DNA from: Phaffia rhodozyma
Taxonomy: Eukaryota > Basidiomycota > Tremellomycetes > Cystofilobasidiales > Mrakiaceae
Direction of reading: 5' to 3'
NCBI GenBank assembly: GCA_014706385.1
Contig: JACGZH010000001.1
Coordinates: 1-64,000 of the forward strand
Length of the DNA stretch: 64,000 nucleotides
Part shown: one piece after another, positions 23,316 to 36,885 of the stretch
Position numbering within the stretch: the first letter of the stretch is position 1
Layout of the letters: each line of letters begins with the position of its first letter
Translations under genes and position numbers: made by a program
The notes under the pieces: model-generated
What the model was told of the DNA's origin: nothing
The model's database searches: none
Seen by the model: the letters and a program-made list of their open reading frames with translations, nothing else

Positions 23316-25113
23316 GATCCACCACGAGCTTGCCATCATCCGGAAACTGCCCAGCCTCCACTACCAGCACGGTCTCTTGCTTCTCCGTCGATGCGTCCAG
23401 ATGAACCTGCGGCACCTCCAACGAACACTAGACACGTCAGATCTCGATCACCCATGGACTGCACTAGACGACGCACTCACCGAGGCGGTTCTCCTCATCC
23501 GGAACTCTCCCCGTCGACTCGACACCGACAGAGCCATCATCCAGCTCCCCACCCGGTTCGGCGGCCTCGGTGTGCTCTCGTTCGCCGACGTCGCCCCACT
23601 CGCCTATCAGGCCGCAAACGAGGCAGCAGACACCATCATCGCACCCATCCTCGGCGGCTTTGACATGTCGGACGTCCAGCCAATGTCCCAAAGGGCTAGA
23701 ACAAACAGCATGGTCGAACACAAGCTGAGCATTCTCCTTTCTCAGCTCTCACAGCATCAACAGGACTCACTGGCTGAAAACGCGACGTTCCTCGGCCGCA
23801 GATGGCTCAACATCATCCCCTTCACCTCCTCGCTCTCCCTCAGAGACGTCCACATCGCCGCCGGTCTCCACTTCCTCACCTTCTGCCCCGGCCGGTCCGA
23901 CCTCTGCAACAGCTGCCACCACCAGAACCACTACGGACACGACGAGGTCTGCCACGGCCGCAACCCAGACACCCTCGCTAGACACGGCAACATCAAGCGG
24001 TTAGTACACAAGTCGCTCGCTGCGAACAGCATGTTCAACGTAGAGAACGAACCACTTGTCCCTGGCACCTCCATGCGGACCGATCTCCGGATCACTTCGC
24101 CCGACGGTGTCGTCGAGATCGACGTCGCTGTAGTCTCGATCGCATCCGACGCCGCACGAGAGATCGCCAGACGGACCCATCTGTACCCACAGGCCGCCAA
24201 ACAAAACAGATCAGCCTTTGCCACTCGGTTCGCCAGACGGAACGACCCGCCCGGTGTCCAGCTCGACCCAGCCCACCAAGCGGTCGTCGCGATCCTGGAC
24301 GGGAAAGCAAAAGAAAAGGTACAGACCTATGCGAACCGGATCTATCTTCCCTTCGAGCCCTTCATCCTCACCACCGGCGGGGCGATCGACTGCCGGGCGA
24401 ACGAGCTGATCGACCGGTGGACCAAGCACCTCGGTCCGTCTGCCGCTGGCCGTCTTCTCAGTCATCTTGCTGTCGTCCTGTTGTCTGCCAGGGCTGCCCA
24501 CTGGCAGTTCTGAACAAAGTCGAGGTGGACGGAAGTGGATGGAAGTGGACGGAAGTGATAGAGAATGGATGGAAGCGAGAAGGAGTCGTTCTGTTGCGTG
24601 TTTCGTTGTGAGATTTACTTCATGATGATGGTGGTCGATGATCAACTTGCAGTTTGCATCTCTTTCTCTTTCTTCTTTCTTTCTTTCTTTTCTTTCTATC
24701 TTATCTTCTTTTCTTTCTTTCTTTCTTTCCATCTTATCTCGTTTTCTTTTCGTCTTATCTTGTTTCCTTCCATCTTACTCTATTTCTCTCTTTCTACTTC
24801 TACTTCTGTTTCTACTTCTGTTTCGATCTCTTTACTTCCTTCTTCTTCATTTTATCCTACTTTATTCTTTACCTCTTTCTCTATTTCTATCTTTACTTCT
24901 ACTTCTATTTCTATCCTTACTTCTACTTCTATTTCTTCCTTTACTTCTACTTCCATTTCTACTTCTTCCCCTCTTCCTCCTACCTCCCCTTACCTCCCCT
25001 TAGCGTACACCTCCTACACCTCCTACACCTCCTACACCTGTCGGTCCTCTTTCTTTCTTCTTCCTGCTCGCTACAACCAGACCTTGCTAAAAGAACTATC
25101 TATGAATCTAAAA
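23316..25113 (+). mobile_element. Long element copy 12
   Basis: The ORF is intact to 24513 and the minisatellite is c-t-c. It is the undamaged counterpart of the error-dense copy 4. Confidence 0.9.
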
Positions 25114-25257
25114 CCCTAACCCTAACCCTAACCTTCCTCCTACCTCCCCTTAGCGTACACCTCCTACACCTGTCGGTCCTCTTTCTTTCTTCTTTCTGCT
25201 CGCTACAACCAGACCTTGCTAAAAGAACTATCTATGAATCTAAGACCCTAACCCTAA

Positions 25258-27055
25258 GATCCACCACGAGCTTGCCATCATCCGGAAACTGCCCAGCCTC
25301 CACTACCAGCACGGTCTCTTGCTTCTCCGTCGATGCGTCCAGATGAACCTGCGGCACCTCCAACGAACACTAGACACGTCAGATCTCGATCACCCATGGA
25401 CTGCACTAGACGACGCACTCACCGAGGCGGTTCTCCTCATCCGGAACTCTCCCCGTCGACTCGACACCGACAGAGCCATCATCCAGCTCCCCACCCGGTT
25501 CGGCGGCCTCGGTGTGCTCTCGTTCGCCGACGTCGCCCCACTCGCCTATCAGGCCGCAAACGAGGCAGCAGACACCATCATCGCACCCATCCTCGGCGGC
25601 TTTGACATGTCGGACGTCCAGCCAATGTCCCAAAGGGCTAGAACAAACAGCATGGTCGAACACAAGCTGAGCATTCTCCTTTCTCAGCTCTCACAGCATC
25701 AACAGGACTCACTGGCTGAAAACGCGACGTTCCTCGGCCGCAGATGGCTCAACATCATCCCCTTCACCTCCTCGCTCTCCCTCAGAGACGTCCACATCGC
25801 CGCCGGTCTCCACTTCCTCACCTTCTGCCCCGGCCGGTCCGACCTCTGCAACAGCTGCCACCACCAGAACCACTACGGACACGACGAGGTCTGCCACGGC
25901 CGCAACCCAGACACCCTCGCTAGACACGGCAACATCAAGCGGTTAGTACACAAGTCGCTCGCTGCGAACAGCATGTTCAACGTAGAGAACGAACCACTTG
26001 TCCCTGGCACCTCCATGCGGACCGATCTCCGGATCACTTCGCCCGACGGTGTCGTCGAGATCGACGTCGCTGTAGTCTCGATCGCATCCGACGCCGCACG
26101 AGAGATCGCCAGACGGACCCATCTGTACCCACAGGCCGCCAAACAAAACAGATCAGCCTTTGCCACTCGGTTCGCCAGACGGAACGACCCGCCCGGTGTC
26201 CAGCTCGACCCAGCCCACCAAGCGGTCGTCGCGATCCTGGACGGGAAAGCAAAAGAAAAGGTACAGACCTATGCGAACCGGATCTATCTTCCCTTCGAGC
26301 CCTTCATCCTCACCACCGGCGGGGCGATCGACTGCCGGGCGAACGAGCTGATCGACCGGTGGACCAAGCACCTCGGTCCGTCTGCCGCTGGCCGTCTTCT
26401 CAGTCATCTTGCTGTCGTCCTGTTGTCTGCCAGGGCTGCCCACTGGCAGTTCTGAACAAAGTCGAGGTGGACGGAAGTGGATGGAAGTGGACGGAAGTGA
26501 TAGAGAATGGATGGAAGCGAGAAGGAGTCGTTCTGTTGCGTGTTTCGTTGTGAGATTTACTTCATGATGATGGTGGTCGATGATCAACTTGCAGTTTGCA
26601 TCTCTTTCTCTTTCTTCTTTCTTTCTTTCTTTTCTTTCTATCTTATCTTCTTTTCTTTCTTTCTTTCTTTCCATCTTATCTCGTTTTCTTTTCGTCTTAT
26701 CTTGTTTCCTTCCATCTTACTCTATTTCTCTCTTTCTACTTCTACTTCTGTTTCTACTTCTGTTTCGATCTCTTTACTTCCTTCTTCTTCATTTTATCCT
26801 ACTTTATTCTTTACCTCTTTCTCTATTTCTATCTTTACTTCTACTTCTATTTCTATCCTTACTTCTACTTCTATTTCTTCCTTTACTTCTACTTCCATTT
26901 CTACTTCTTCCCCTCTTCCTCCTACCTCCCCTTACCTCCCCTTAGCGTACACCTCCTACACCTCCTACACCTCCTACACCTGTCGGTCCTCTTTCTTTCT
27001 TCTTCCTGCTCGCTACAACCAGACCTTGCTAAAAGAACTATCTATGAATCTAAAA
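25258..27055 (+). mobile_element. Long element copy 13
   Basis: The ORF is intact to 26455, with a c-t-c minisatellite and a standard 3' end. Confidence 0.9.
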
Positions 27056-27199
27056 CCCTAACCCTAACCCTAACCTTCCTCCTACCTCCCCTTAGCGTAC
27101 ACCTCCTACACCTGTCGGTCCTCTTTCTTTCTTCTTTCTGCTCGCTACAACCAGACCTTGCTAAAAGAACTATCTATGAATCTAAGACCCTAACCCTAA

Positions 27200-28997
27200 G
27201 ATCCACCACGAGCTTGCCATCATCCGGAAACTGCCCAGCCTCCACTACCAGCACGGTCTCTTGCTTCTCCGTCGATGCGTCCAGATGAACCTGCGGCACC
27301 TCCAACGAACACTAGACACGTCAGATCTCGATCACCCATGGACTGCACTAGACGACGCACTCACCGAGGCGGTTCTCCTCATCCGGAACTCTCCCCGTCG
27401 ACTCGACACCGACAGAGCCATCATCCAGCTCCCCACCCGGTTCGGCGGCCTCGGTGTGCTCTCGTTCGCCGACGTCGCCCCACTCGCCTATCAGGCCGCA
27501 AACGAGGCAGCAGACACCATCATCGCACCCATCCTCGGCGGCTTTGACATGTCGGACGTCCAGCCAATGTCCCAAAGGGCTAGAACAAACAGCATGGTCG
27601 AACACAAGCTGAGCATTCTCCTTTCTCAGCTCTCACAGCATCAACAGGACTCACTGGCTGAAAACGCGACGTTCCTCGGCCGCAGATGGCTCAACATCAT
27701 CCCCTTCACCTCCTCGCTCTCCCTCAGAGACGTCCACATCGCCGCCGGTCTCCACTTCCTCACCTTCTGCCCCGGCCGGTCCGACCTCTGCAACAGCTGC
27801 CACCACCAGAACCACTACGGACACGACGAGGTCTGCCACGGCCGCAACCCAGACACCCTCGCTAGACACGGCAACATCAAGCGGTTAGTACACAAGTCGC
27901 TCGCTGCGAACAGCATGTTCAACGTAGAGAACGAACCACTTGTCCCTGGCACCTCCATGCGGACCGATCTCCGGATCACTTCGCCCGACGGTGTCGTCGA
28001 GATCGACGTCGCTGTAGTCTCGATCGCATCCGACGCCGCACGAGAGATCGCCAGACGGACCCATCTGTACCCACAGGCCGCCAAACAAAACAGATCAGCC
28101 TTTGCCACTCGGTTCGCCAGACGGAACGACCCGCCCGGTGTCCAGCTCGACCCAGCCCACCAAGCGGTCGTCGCGATCCTGGACGGGAAAGCAAAAGAAA
28201 AGGTACAGACCTATGCGAACCGGATCTATCTTCCCTTCGAGCCCTTCATCCTCACCACCGGCGGGGCGATCGACTGCCGGGCGAACGAGCTGATCGACCG
28301 GTGGACCAAGCACCTCGGTCCGTCTGCCGCTGGCCGTCTTCTCAGTCATCTTGCTGTCGTCCTGTTGTCTGCCAGGGCTGCCCACTGGCAGTTCTGAACA
28401 AAGTCGAGGTGGACGGAAGTGGATGGAAGTGGACGGAAGTGATAGAGAATGGATGGAAGCGAGAAGGAGTCGTTCTGTTGCGTGTTTCGTTGTGAGATTT
28501 ACTTCATGATGATGGTGGTCGATGATCAACTTGCAGTTTGCATCTCTTTCTCTTTCTTCTTTCTTTCTTTCTTTTCTTTCTATCTTATCTTCTTTTCTTT
28601 CTTTCTTTCTTTCCATCTTATCTCGTTTTCTTTTCGTCTTATCTTGTTTCCTTCCATCTTACTCTATTTCTCTCTTTCTACTTCTACTTCTGTTTCTACT
28701 TCTGTTTCGATCTCTTTACTTCCTTCTTCTTCATTTTATCCTACTTTATTCTTTACCTCTTTCTCTATTTCTATCTTTACTTCTACTTCTATTTCTATCC
28801 TTACTTCTACTTCTATTTCTTCCTTTACTTCTACTTCCATTTCTACTTCTTCCCCTCTTCCTCCTACCTCCCCTTACCTCCCCTTAGCGTACACCTCCTA
28901 CACCTCCTACACCTCCTACACCTGTCGGTCCTCTTTCTTTCTTCTTCCTGCTCGCTACAACCAGACCTTGCTAAAAGAACTATCTATGAATCTAAAA
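27200..28997 (+). mobile_element. Long element copy 14
   Basis: The ORF is intact to 28397, with a c-t-c minisatellite. It is the counterpart of copy 6. Confidence 0.9.
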
Positions 28998-29141
28998 CCC
29001 TAACCCTAACCCTAACCTTCCTCCTACCTCCCCTTAGCGTACACCTCCTACACCTGTCGGTCCTCTTTCTTTCTTCTTTCTGCTCGCTACAACCAGACCT
29101 TGCTAAAAGAACTATCTATGAATCTAAGACCCTAACCCTAA

Positions 29142-30909
29142 GATCCACCACGAGCTTGCCATCATCCGGAAACTGCCCAGCCTCCACTACCAGCACGGTC
29201 TCTTGCTTCTCCGTCGATGCGTCCAGATGAACCTGCGGCACCTCCAACGAACACTAGACACGTCAGATCTCGATCACCCATGGACTGCACTAGACGACGC
29301 ACTCACCGAGGCGGTTCTCCTCATCCGGAACTCTCCCCGTCGACTCGACACCGACAGAGCCATCATCCAGCTCCCCACCCGGTTCGGCGGCCTCGGTGTG
29401 CTCTCGTTCGCCGACGTCGCCCCACTCGCCTATCAGGCCGCAAACGAGGCAGCAGACACCATCATCGCACCCATCCTCGGCGGCTTTGACATGTCGGACG
29501 TCCAGCCAATGTCCCAAAGGGCTAGAACAAACAGCATGGTCGAACACAAGCTGAGCATTCTCCTTTCTCAGCTCTCACAGCATCAACAGGACTCACTGGC
29601 TGAAAACGCGACGTTCCTCGGCCGCAGATGGCTCAACATCATCCCCTTCACCTCCTCGCTCTCCCTCAGAGACGTCCACATCGCCGCCGGTCTCCACTTC
29701 CTCACCTTCTGCCCCGGCCGGTCCGACCTCTGCAACAGCTGCCACCACCAGAACCACTACGGACACGACGAGGTCTGCCACGGCCGCAACCCAGACACCC
29801 TCGCTAGACACGGCAACATCAAGCGGTTAGTACACAAGTCGCTCGCTGCGAACAGCATGTTCAACGTAGAGAACGAACCACTTGTCCCTGGCACCTCCAT
29901 GCGGACCGATCTCCGGATCACTTCGCCCGACGGTGTCGTCGAGATCGACGTCGCTGTAGTCTCGATCGCATCCGACGCCGCACGAGAGATCGCCAGACGG
30001 ACCCATCTGTACCCACAGGCCGCCAAACAAAACAGATCAGCCTTTGCCACTCGGTTCGCCAGACGGAACGACCCGCCCGGTGTCCAGCTCGACCCAGCCC
30101 ACCAAGCGGTCGTCGCGATCCTGGACGGGAAAGCAAAAGAAAAGGTACAGACCTATGCGAACCGGATCTATCTTCCCTTCGAGCCCTTCATCCTCACCAC
30201 CGGCGGGGCGATCGACTGCCGGGCGAACGAGCTGATCGACCGGTGGACCAAGCACCTCGGTCCGTCTGCCGCTGGCCGTCTTCTCAGTCATCTTGCTGTC
30301 GTCCTGTTGTCTGCCAGGGCTGCCCACTGGCAGTTCTGAACAAAGTCGAGGTGGACGGAAGTGGATGGAAGCGAGAAGGAGTCGTTCTGTTGCGTGTTTC
30401 GTTGTGAGATTTACTTCATGATGATGGTTGTTGATGATCAACTTGCAGTTTGCATCTCTTTCTCTTTCTTCTTTCTTTCTTTCTTTTCTTTCTATCTTAT
30501 CTTCTTTTCTTTCTTTCTTTCTTTCCATCTTATCTCGTTTTCTTTTCGTCTTATCTTGTTTCCTTCCATCTTACTCTATTTCTCTCTTTCTACTTCTACT
30601 TCTGTTTCTACTTCTGTTTCGATCTCTTTACTTCCTTCTTCTTCATTTTATCCTACTTTATTCTTTACCTCTTTCTCTATTTCTATCTTTACTTCTACTT
30701 CTATTTCTATCCTTACTTCTACTTCTATTTCTTCCTTTACTTCTACTTCCATTTCTACTTCTTCCCCTCTTCCTCCTACCTCCCCTTACCTCCCCTTAGC
30801 GTACACCTCCTACACCTCCTACACCTCCTACACCTGTCGGTCCTCTTTCTTTCTTCTTCCTGCTCGCTACAACCAGACCTTGCTAAAAGAACTATCTATG
30901 AATCTAAAA
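29142..30909 (+). mobile_element. Long element copy 15 (linker deletion)
   Basis: The ORF is intact to 30339. The 3' linker lacks the last minisatellite unit and the GATAGAGAATGG segment. It carries the variant GGTTGTTGATG (near 30426) that is shared only with the innermost copy at 36886. Confidence 0.9.
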
Positions 30910-31053
30910 CCCTAACCCTAACCCTAACCTTCCTCCTACCTCCCCTTAGCGTACACCTCCTACACCTGTCGGTCCTCTTTCTTTCTTCTTTCTGCTCGCT
31001 ACAACCAGACCTTGCTAAAAGAACTATCTATGAATCTAAGACCCTAACCCTAA

Positions 31054-32841
31054 GATCCACCACGAGCTTGCCATCATCCGGAAACTGCCCAGCCTCCACT
31101 ACCAGCACGGTCTCTTGCTTCTCCGTCGATGCGTCCAGATGAACCTGCGGCACCTCCAACGAACACTAGACACGTCAGATCTCGATCACCCATGGACTGC
31201 ACTAGACGACGCACTCACCGAGGCGGTTCTCCTCATCCGGAACTCTCCCCGTCGACTCGACACCGACAGAGCCATCATCCAGCTCCCCACCCGGTTCGGC
31301 GGCCTCGGTGTGCTCTCGTTCGCCGACGTCGCCCCACTCGCCTATCAGGCCGCAAACGAGGCAGCAGACACCATCATCGCACCCATCCTCGGCGGCTTTG
31401 ACATGTCGGACGTCCAGCCAATGTCCCAAAGGGCTAGAACAAACAGCATGGTCGAACACAAGCTGAGCATTCTCCTTTCTCAGCTCTCACAGCATCAACA
31501 GGACTCACTGGCTGAAAACGCGACGTTCCTCGGCCGCAGATGGCTCAACATCATCCCCTTCACCTCCTCGCTCTCCCTCAGAGACGTCCACATCGCCGCC
31601 GGTCTCCACTTCCTCACCTTCTGCCCCGGCCGGTCCGACCTCTGCAACAGCTGCCACCACCAGAACCACTACGGACACGACGAGGTCTGCCACGGCCGCA
31701 ACCCAGACACCCTCGCTAGACACGGCAACATCAAGCGGTTAGTACACAAGTCGCTCGCTGCGAACAGCATGTTCAACGTAGAGAACGAACCACTTGTCCC
31801 TGGCACCTCCATGCGGACCGATCTCCGGATCACTTCGCCCGACGGTGTCGTCGAGATCGACGTCGCTGTAGTCTCGATCGCATCCGACGCCGCACGAGAG
31901 ATCGCCAGACGGACCCATCTGTACCCACAGGCCGCCAAACAAAACAGATCAGCCTTTGCCACTCGGTTCGCCAGACGGAACGACCCGCCCGGTGTCCAGC
32001 TCGACCCAGCCCACCAAGCGGTCGTCGCGATCCTGGACGGGAAAGCAAAAGAAAAGGTACAGACCTATGCGAACCGGATCTATCTTCCCTTCGAGCCCTT
32101 CATCCTCACCACCGGCGGGGCGATCGACTGCCGGGCGAACGAGCTGATCGACCGGTGGACCAAGCACCTCGGTCCGTCTGCCGCTGGCCGTCTTCTCAGT
32201 CATCTTGCTGTCGTCCTGTTGTCTGCCAGGGCTGCCCACTGGCAGTTCTGAACAAAGTCGAGGTGGACGGAAGTGGACGGAAGTGATAGAGAATGGATGG
32301 AAGCGAGAAGGAGTCGTTCTGTTGTGTGTTTCGTTGTGAGATTTACTTCATGATGATGGTGGTCGATGATCAACTTGCAGTTTGCATCTCTTTCTCTTTC
32401 TTCTTTCTTTCTTTCTTTTCTTTCTATCTTATCTTCTTTTCTTTCTTTCTTTCTTTCCATCTTATCTCGTTTTCTTTTCGTCTTATCTTGTTTCCTTCCA
32501 TCTTACTCTATTTCTCTCTTTCTACTTCTACTTCTGTTTCTACTTCTGTTTCGATCTCTTTACTTCCTTCTTCTTCATTTTATCCTACTTTATTCTTTAC
32601 CTCTTTCTCTATTTCTATCTTTACTTCTACTTCTATTTCTATCCTTACTTCTACTTCTATTTCTTCCTTTACTTCTACTTCCATTTCTACTTCTTCCCCT
32701 CTTCCTCCTACCTCCCCTTACCTCCCCTTAGCGTACACCTCCTACACCTCCTACACCTCCTACACCTGTCGGTCCTCTTTCTTTCTTCTTCCTGCTCGCT
32801 ACAACCAGACCTTGCTAAAAGAACTATCTATGAATCTAAAA
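31054..32841 (+). mobile_element. Long element copy 16
   Basis: The ORF is intact to 32251, with a c-c minisatellite and a standard 3' end. Confidence 0.9.
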
Positions 32842-32985
32842 CCCTAACCCTAACCCTAACCTTCCTCCTACCTCCCCTTAGCGTACACCTCCTACACCTG
32901 TCGGTCCTCTTTCTTTCTTCTTTCTGCTCGCTACAACCAGACCTTGCTAAAAGAACTATCTATGAATCTAAGACCCTAACCCTAA

Positions 32986-34783
32986 GATCCACCACGAGCT
33001 TGCCATCATCCGGAAACTGCCCAGCCTCCACTACCAGCACGGTCTCTTGCTTCTCCGTCGATGCGTCCAGATGAACCTGCGGCACCTCCAACGAACACTA
33101 GACACGTCAGATCTCGATCACCCATGGACTGCACTAGACGACGCACTCACCGAGGCGGTTCTCCTCATCCGGAACTCTCCCCGTCGACTCGACACCGACA
33201 GAGCCATCATCCAGCTCCCCACCCGGTTCGGCGGCCTCGGTGTGCTCTCGTTCGCCGACGTCGCCCCACTCGCCTATCAGGCCGCAAACGAGGCAGCAGA
33301 CACCATCATCGCACCCATCCTCGGCGGCTTTGACATGTCGGACGTCCAGCCAATGTCCCAAAGGGCTAGAACAAACAGCATGGTCGAACACAAGCTGAGC
33401 ATTCTCCTTTCTCAGCTCTCACAGCATCAACAGGACTCACTGGCTGAAAACGCGACGTTCCTCGGCCGCAGATGGCTCAACATCATCCCCTTCACCTCCT
33501 CGCTCTCCCTCAGAGACGTCCACATCGCCGCCGGTCTCCACTTCCTCACCTTCTGCCCCGGCCGGTCCGACCTCTGCAACAGCTGCCACCACCAGAACCA
33601 CTACGGACACGACGAGGTCTGCCACGGCCGCAACCCAGACACCCTCGCTAGACACGGCAACATCAAGCGGTTAGTACACAAGTCGCTCGCTGCGAACAGC
33701 ATGTTCAACGTAGAGAACGAACCACTTGTCCCTGGCACCTCCATGCGGACCGATCTCCGGATCACTTCGCCCGACGGTGTCGTCGAGATCGACGTCGCTG
33801 TAGTCTCGATCGCATCCGACGCCGCACGAGAGATCGCCAGACGGACCCATCTGTACCCACAGGCCGCCAAACAAAACAGATCAGCCTTTGCCACTCGGTT
33901 CGCCAGACGGAACGACCCGCCCGGTGTCCAGCTCGACCCAGCCCACCAAGCGGTCGTCGCGATCCTGGACGGGAAAGCAAAAGAAAAGGTACAGACCTAT
34001 GCGAACCGGATCTATCTTCCCTTCGAGCCCTTCATCCTCACCACCGGCGGGGCGATCGACTGCCGGGCGAACGAGCTGATCGACCGGTGGACCAAGCACC
34101 TCGGTCCGTCTGCCGCTGGCCGTCTTCTCAGTCATCTTGCTGTCGTCCTGTTGTCTGCCAGGGCTGCCCACTGGCAGTTCTGAACAAAGTCGAGGTGGAC
34201 GGAAGTGGATGGAAGTGGACGGAAGTGATAGAGAATGGATGGAAGCGAGAAGGAGTCGTTCTGTTGCGTGTTTCGTTGTGAGATTTACTTCATGATGATG
34301 GTGGTCGATGATCAACTTGCAGTTTGCATCTCTTTCTCTTTCTTCTTTCTTTCTTTCTTTTCTTTCTATCTTATCTTCTTTTCTTTCTTTCTTTCTTTCC
34401 ATCTTATCTCGTTTTCTTTTCGTCTTATCTTGTTTCCTTCCATCTTACTCTATTTCTCTCTTTCTACTTCTACTTCTGTTTCTACTTCTGTTTCGATCTC
34501 TTTACTTCCTTCTTCTTCATTTTATCCTACTTTATTCTTTACCTCTTTCTCTATTTCTATCTTTACTTCTACTTCTATTTCTATCCTTACTTCTACTTCT
34601 ATTTCTTCCTTTACTTCTACTTCCATTTCTACTTCTTCCCCTCTTCCTCCTACCTCCCCTTACCTCCCCTTAGCGTACACCTCCTACACCTCCTACACCT
34701 CCTACACCTGTCGGTCCTCTTTCTTTCTTCTTCCTGCTCGCTACAACCAGACCTTGCTAAAAGAACTATCTATGAATCTAAAA
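32986..34783 (+). mobile_element. Long element copy 17
   Basis: The ORF is intact to 34183, with a c-t-c minisatellite and a standard 3' end. Confidence 0.9.
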
Positions 34784-34927
34784 CCCTAACCCTAACCCTA
34801 ACCTTCCTCCTACCTCCCCTTAGCGTACACCTCCTACACCTGTCGGTCCTCTTTCTTTCTTCTTTCTGCTCGCTACAACCAGACCTTGCTAAAAGAACTA
34901 TCTATGAATCTAAGACCCTAACCCTAA

Positions 34928-36753
34928 GATCCACCACGAGCTTGCCATCATCCGGAAACTGCCCAGCCTCCACTACCAGCACGGTCTCTTGCTTCTCCGT
35001 CGATGCGTCCAGATGAACCTGCGGCACCTCCAACGAACACTAGACACGTCAGATCTCGATCACCCATGGACTGCACTAGACGACGCACTCACCGAGGCGG
35101 TTCTCCTCATCCGGAACTCTCCCCGTCGACTCGACACCGACAGAGCCATCATCCAGCTCCCCACCCGGTTCGGCGGCCTCGGTGTGCTCTCGTTCGCCGA
35201 CGTCGCCCCACTCGCCTATCAGGCCGCAAACGAGGCAGCAGACACCATCATCGCACCCATCCTCGGCGGCTTTGACATGTCGGACGTCCAGCCAATGTCC
35301 CAAAGGGCTAGAACAAACAGCATGGTCGAACACAAGCTGAGCATTCTCCTTTCTCAGCTCTCACAGCATCAACAGGACTCACTGGCTGAAAACGCGACGT
35401 TCCTCGGCCGCAGATGGCTCAACATCATCCCCTTCACCTCCTCGCTCTCCCTCAGAGACGTCCACATCGCCGCCGGTCTCCACTTCCTCACCTTCTGCCC
35501 CGGCCGGTCCGACCTCTGCAACAGCTGCCACCACCAGAACCACTACGGACACGACGAGGTCTGCCACGGCCGCAACCCAGACACCCTCGCTAGACACGGC
35601 AACATCAAGCGGTTAGTACACAAGTCGCTCGCTGCGAACAGCATGTTCAACGTAGAGAACGAACCACTTGTCCCTGGCACCTCCATGCGGACCGATCTCC
35701 GGATCACTTCGCCCGACGGTGTCGTCGAGATCGACGTCGCTGTAGTCTCGATCGCATCCGACGCCGCACGAGAGATCGCCAGACGGACCCATCTGTACCC
35801 ACAGGCCGCCAAACAAAACAGATCAGCCTTTGCCACTCGGTTCGCCAGACGGAACGACCCGCCCGGTGTCCAGCTCGACCCAGCCCACCAAGCGGTCGTC
35901 GCGATCCTGGACGGGAAAGCAAATGAAAAGGTACAGACCTATGCGAACCGGATCTATCTTCCCTTCGAGCCCTTCATCCTCACCACCGGCGGGGCGATCG
36001 ACTGCCGGGCGAACGAGCTGATCGACCGGTGGACCAAGCACCTCGGTCCGTCTGCCGCTGGCCGTCTTCTCAGTCATCTTGCTGTCGTCCTGTTGTCTGC
36101 CAGGGCTGCCCACTGGCAGTTCTGAACAAAGTCGAGGTGGACGGAAGTGGATGGAAGTGGATGGAAGTGGACGGAAGTGATAGAGAATGGATGGAAGCGA
36201 GAAGGAGTCGTTCTGTTGCGTGTTTCGTTGTGAGATTTACTTCATGATGATGGTGGTCGATGATCAACTTGCAGTTTGCATCTCTTTCTCTTTCTTCTTT
36301 CTTTCTTTCTTTTCTTTCTATCTTATCTTCTTTTCTTTCTTTCTTTCTTTCCATCTTATCTCGTTTTCTTTTCGTCTTATCTTGTTTCCTTCCATCTTAC
36401 TCTATTTCTCTCTTTCTACTTCTACTTCTGTTTCTACTTCTGTTTCGATCTCTTTACTTCCTTCTTCTTCATTTTATCCTACTTTATTCTTTACCTCTTT
36501 CTCTATTTCTATCTTTACTTCTACTTCTATTTCTATCCTTACTTCTACTTCTATTTCTTCCTTTACTTCTACTTCCATTTCTACTTCTTCCCCTCTTCCT
36601 CCTACCTCCCCTTACCTCCCCTTAGCGTACACCTCCTACACCTCCTACACCTCCTACACCTCCTACACCTCCTACACCTGTCGGTCCTCTTTCTTTCTTC
36701 TTTCTGCTCGCTACAACCAGACCTTGCTAAAAGAACTATCTATGAATCTAAGA
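34928..36753 (+). mobile_element. Long element copy 18 (one amino-acid change)
   Basis: The ORF is intact to 36125. It has a unique AAA-to-AAT change (Lys to Asn) in the Gly-Lys-Ala-Lys segment. The minisatellite is c-t-t-c, and the CTACACCTC repeat is expanded to five units near 36630-36680. The 3' end is of the TTTCTGC subtype. Confidence 0.9.
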
Positions 36754-36885
36754 CCCTAACCTTCCTCCTACCTCCCCTTAGCGTACACCTCCTACACCTG
36801 TCGGTCCTCTTTCTTTCTTCTTTCTGCTCGCTACAACCAGACCTTGCTAAAAGAACTATCTATGAATCTAAGACCCTAACCCTAA

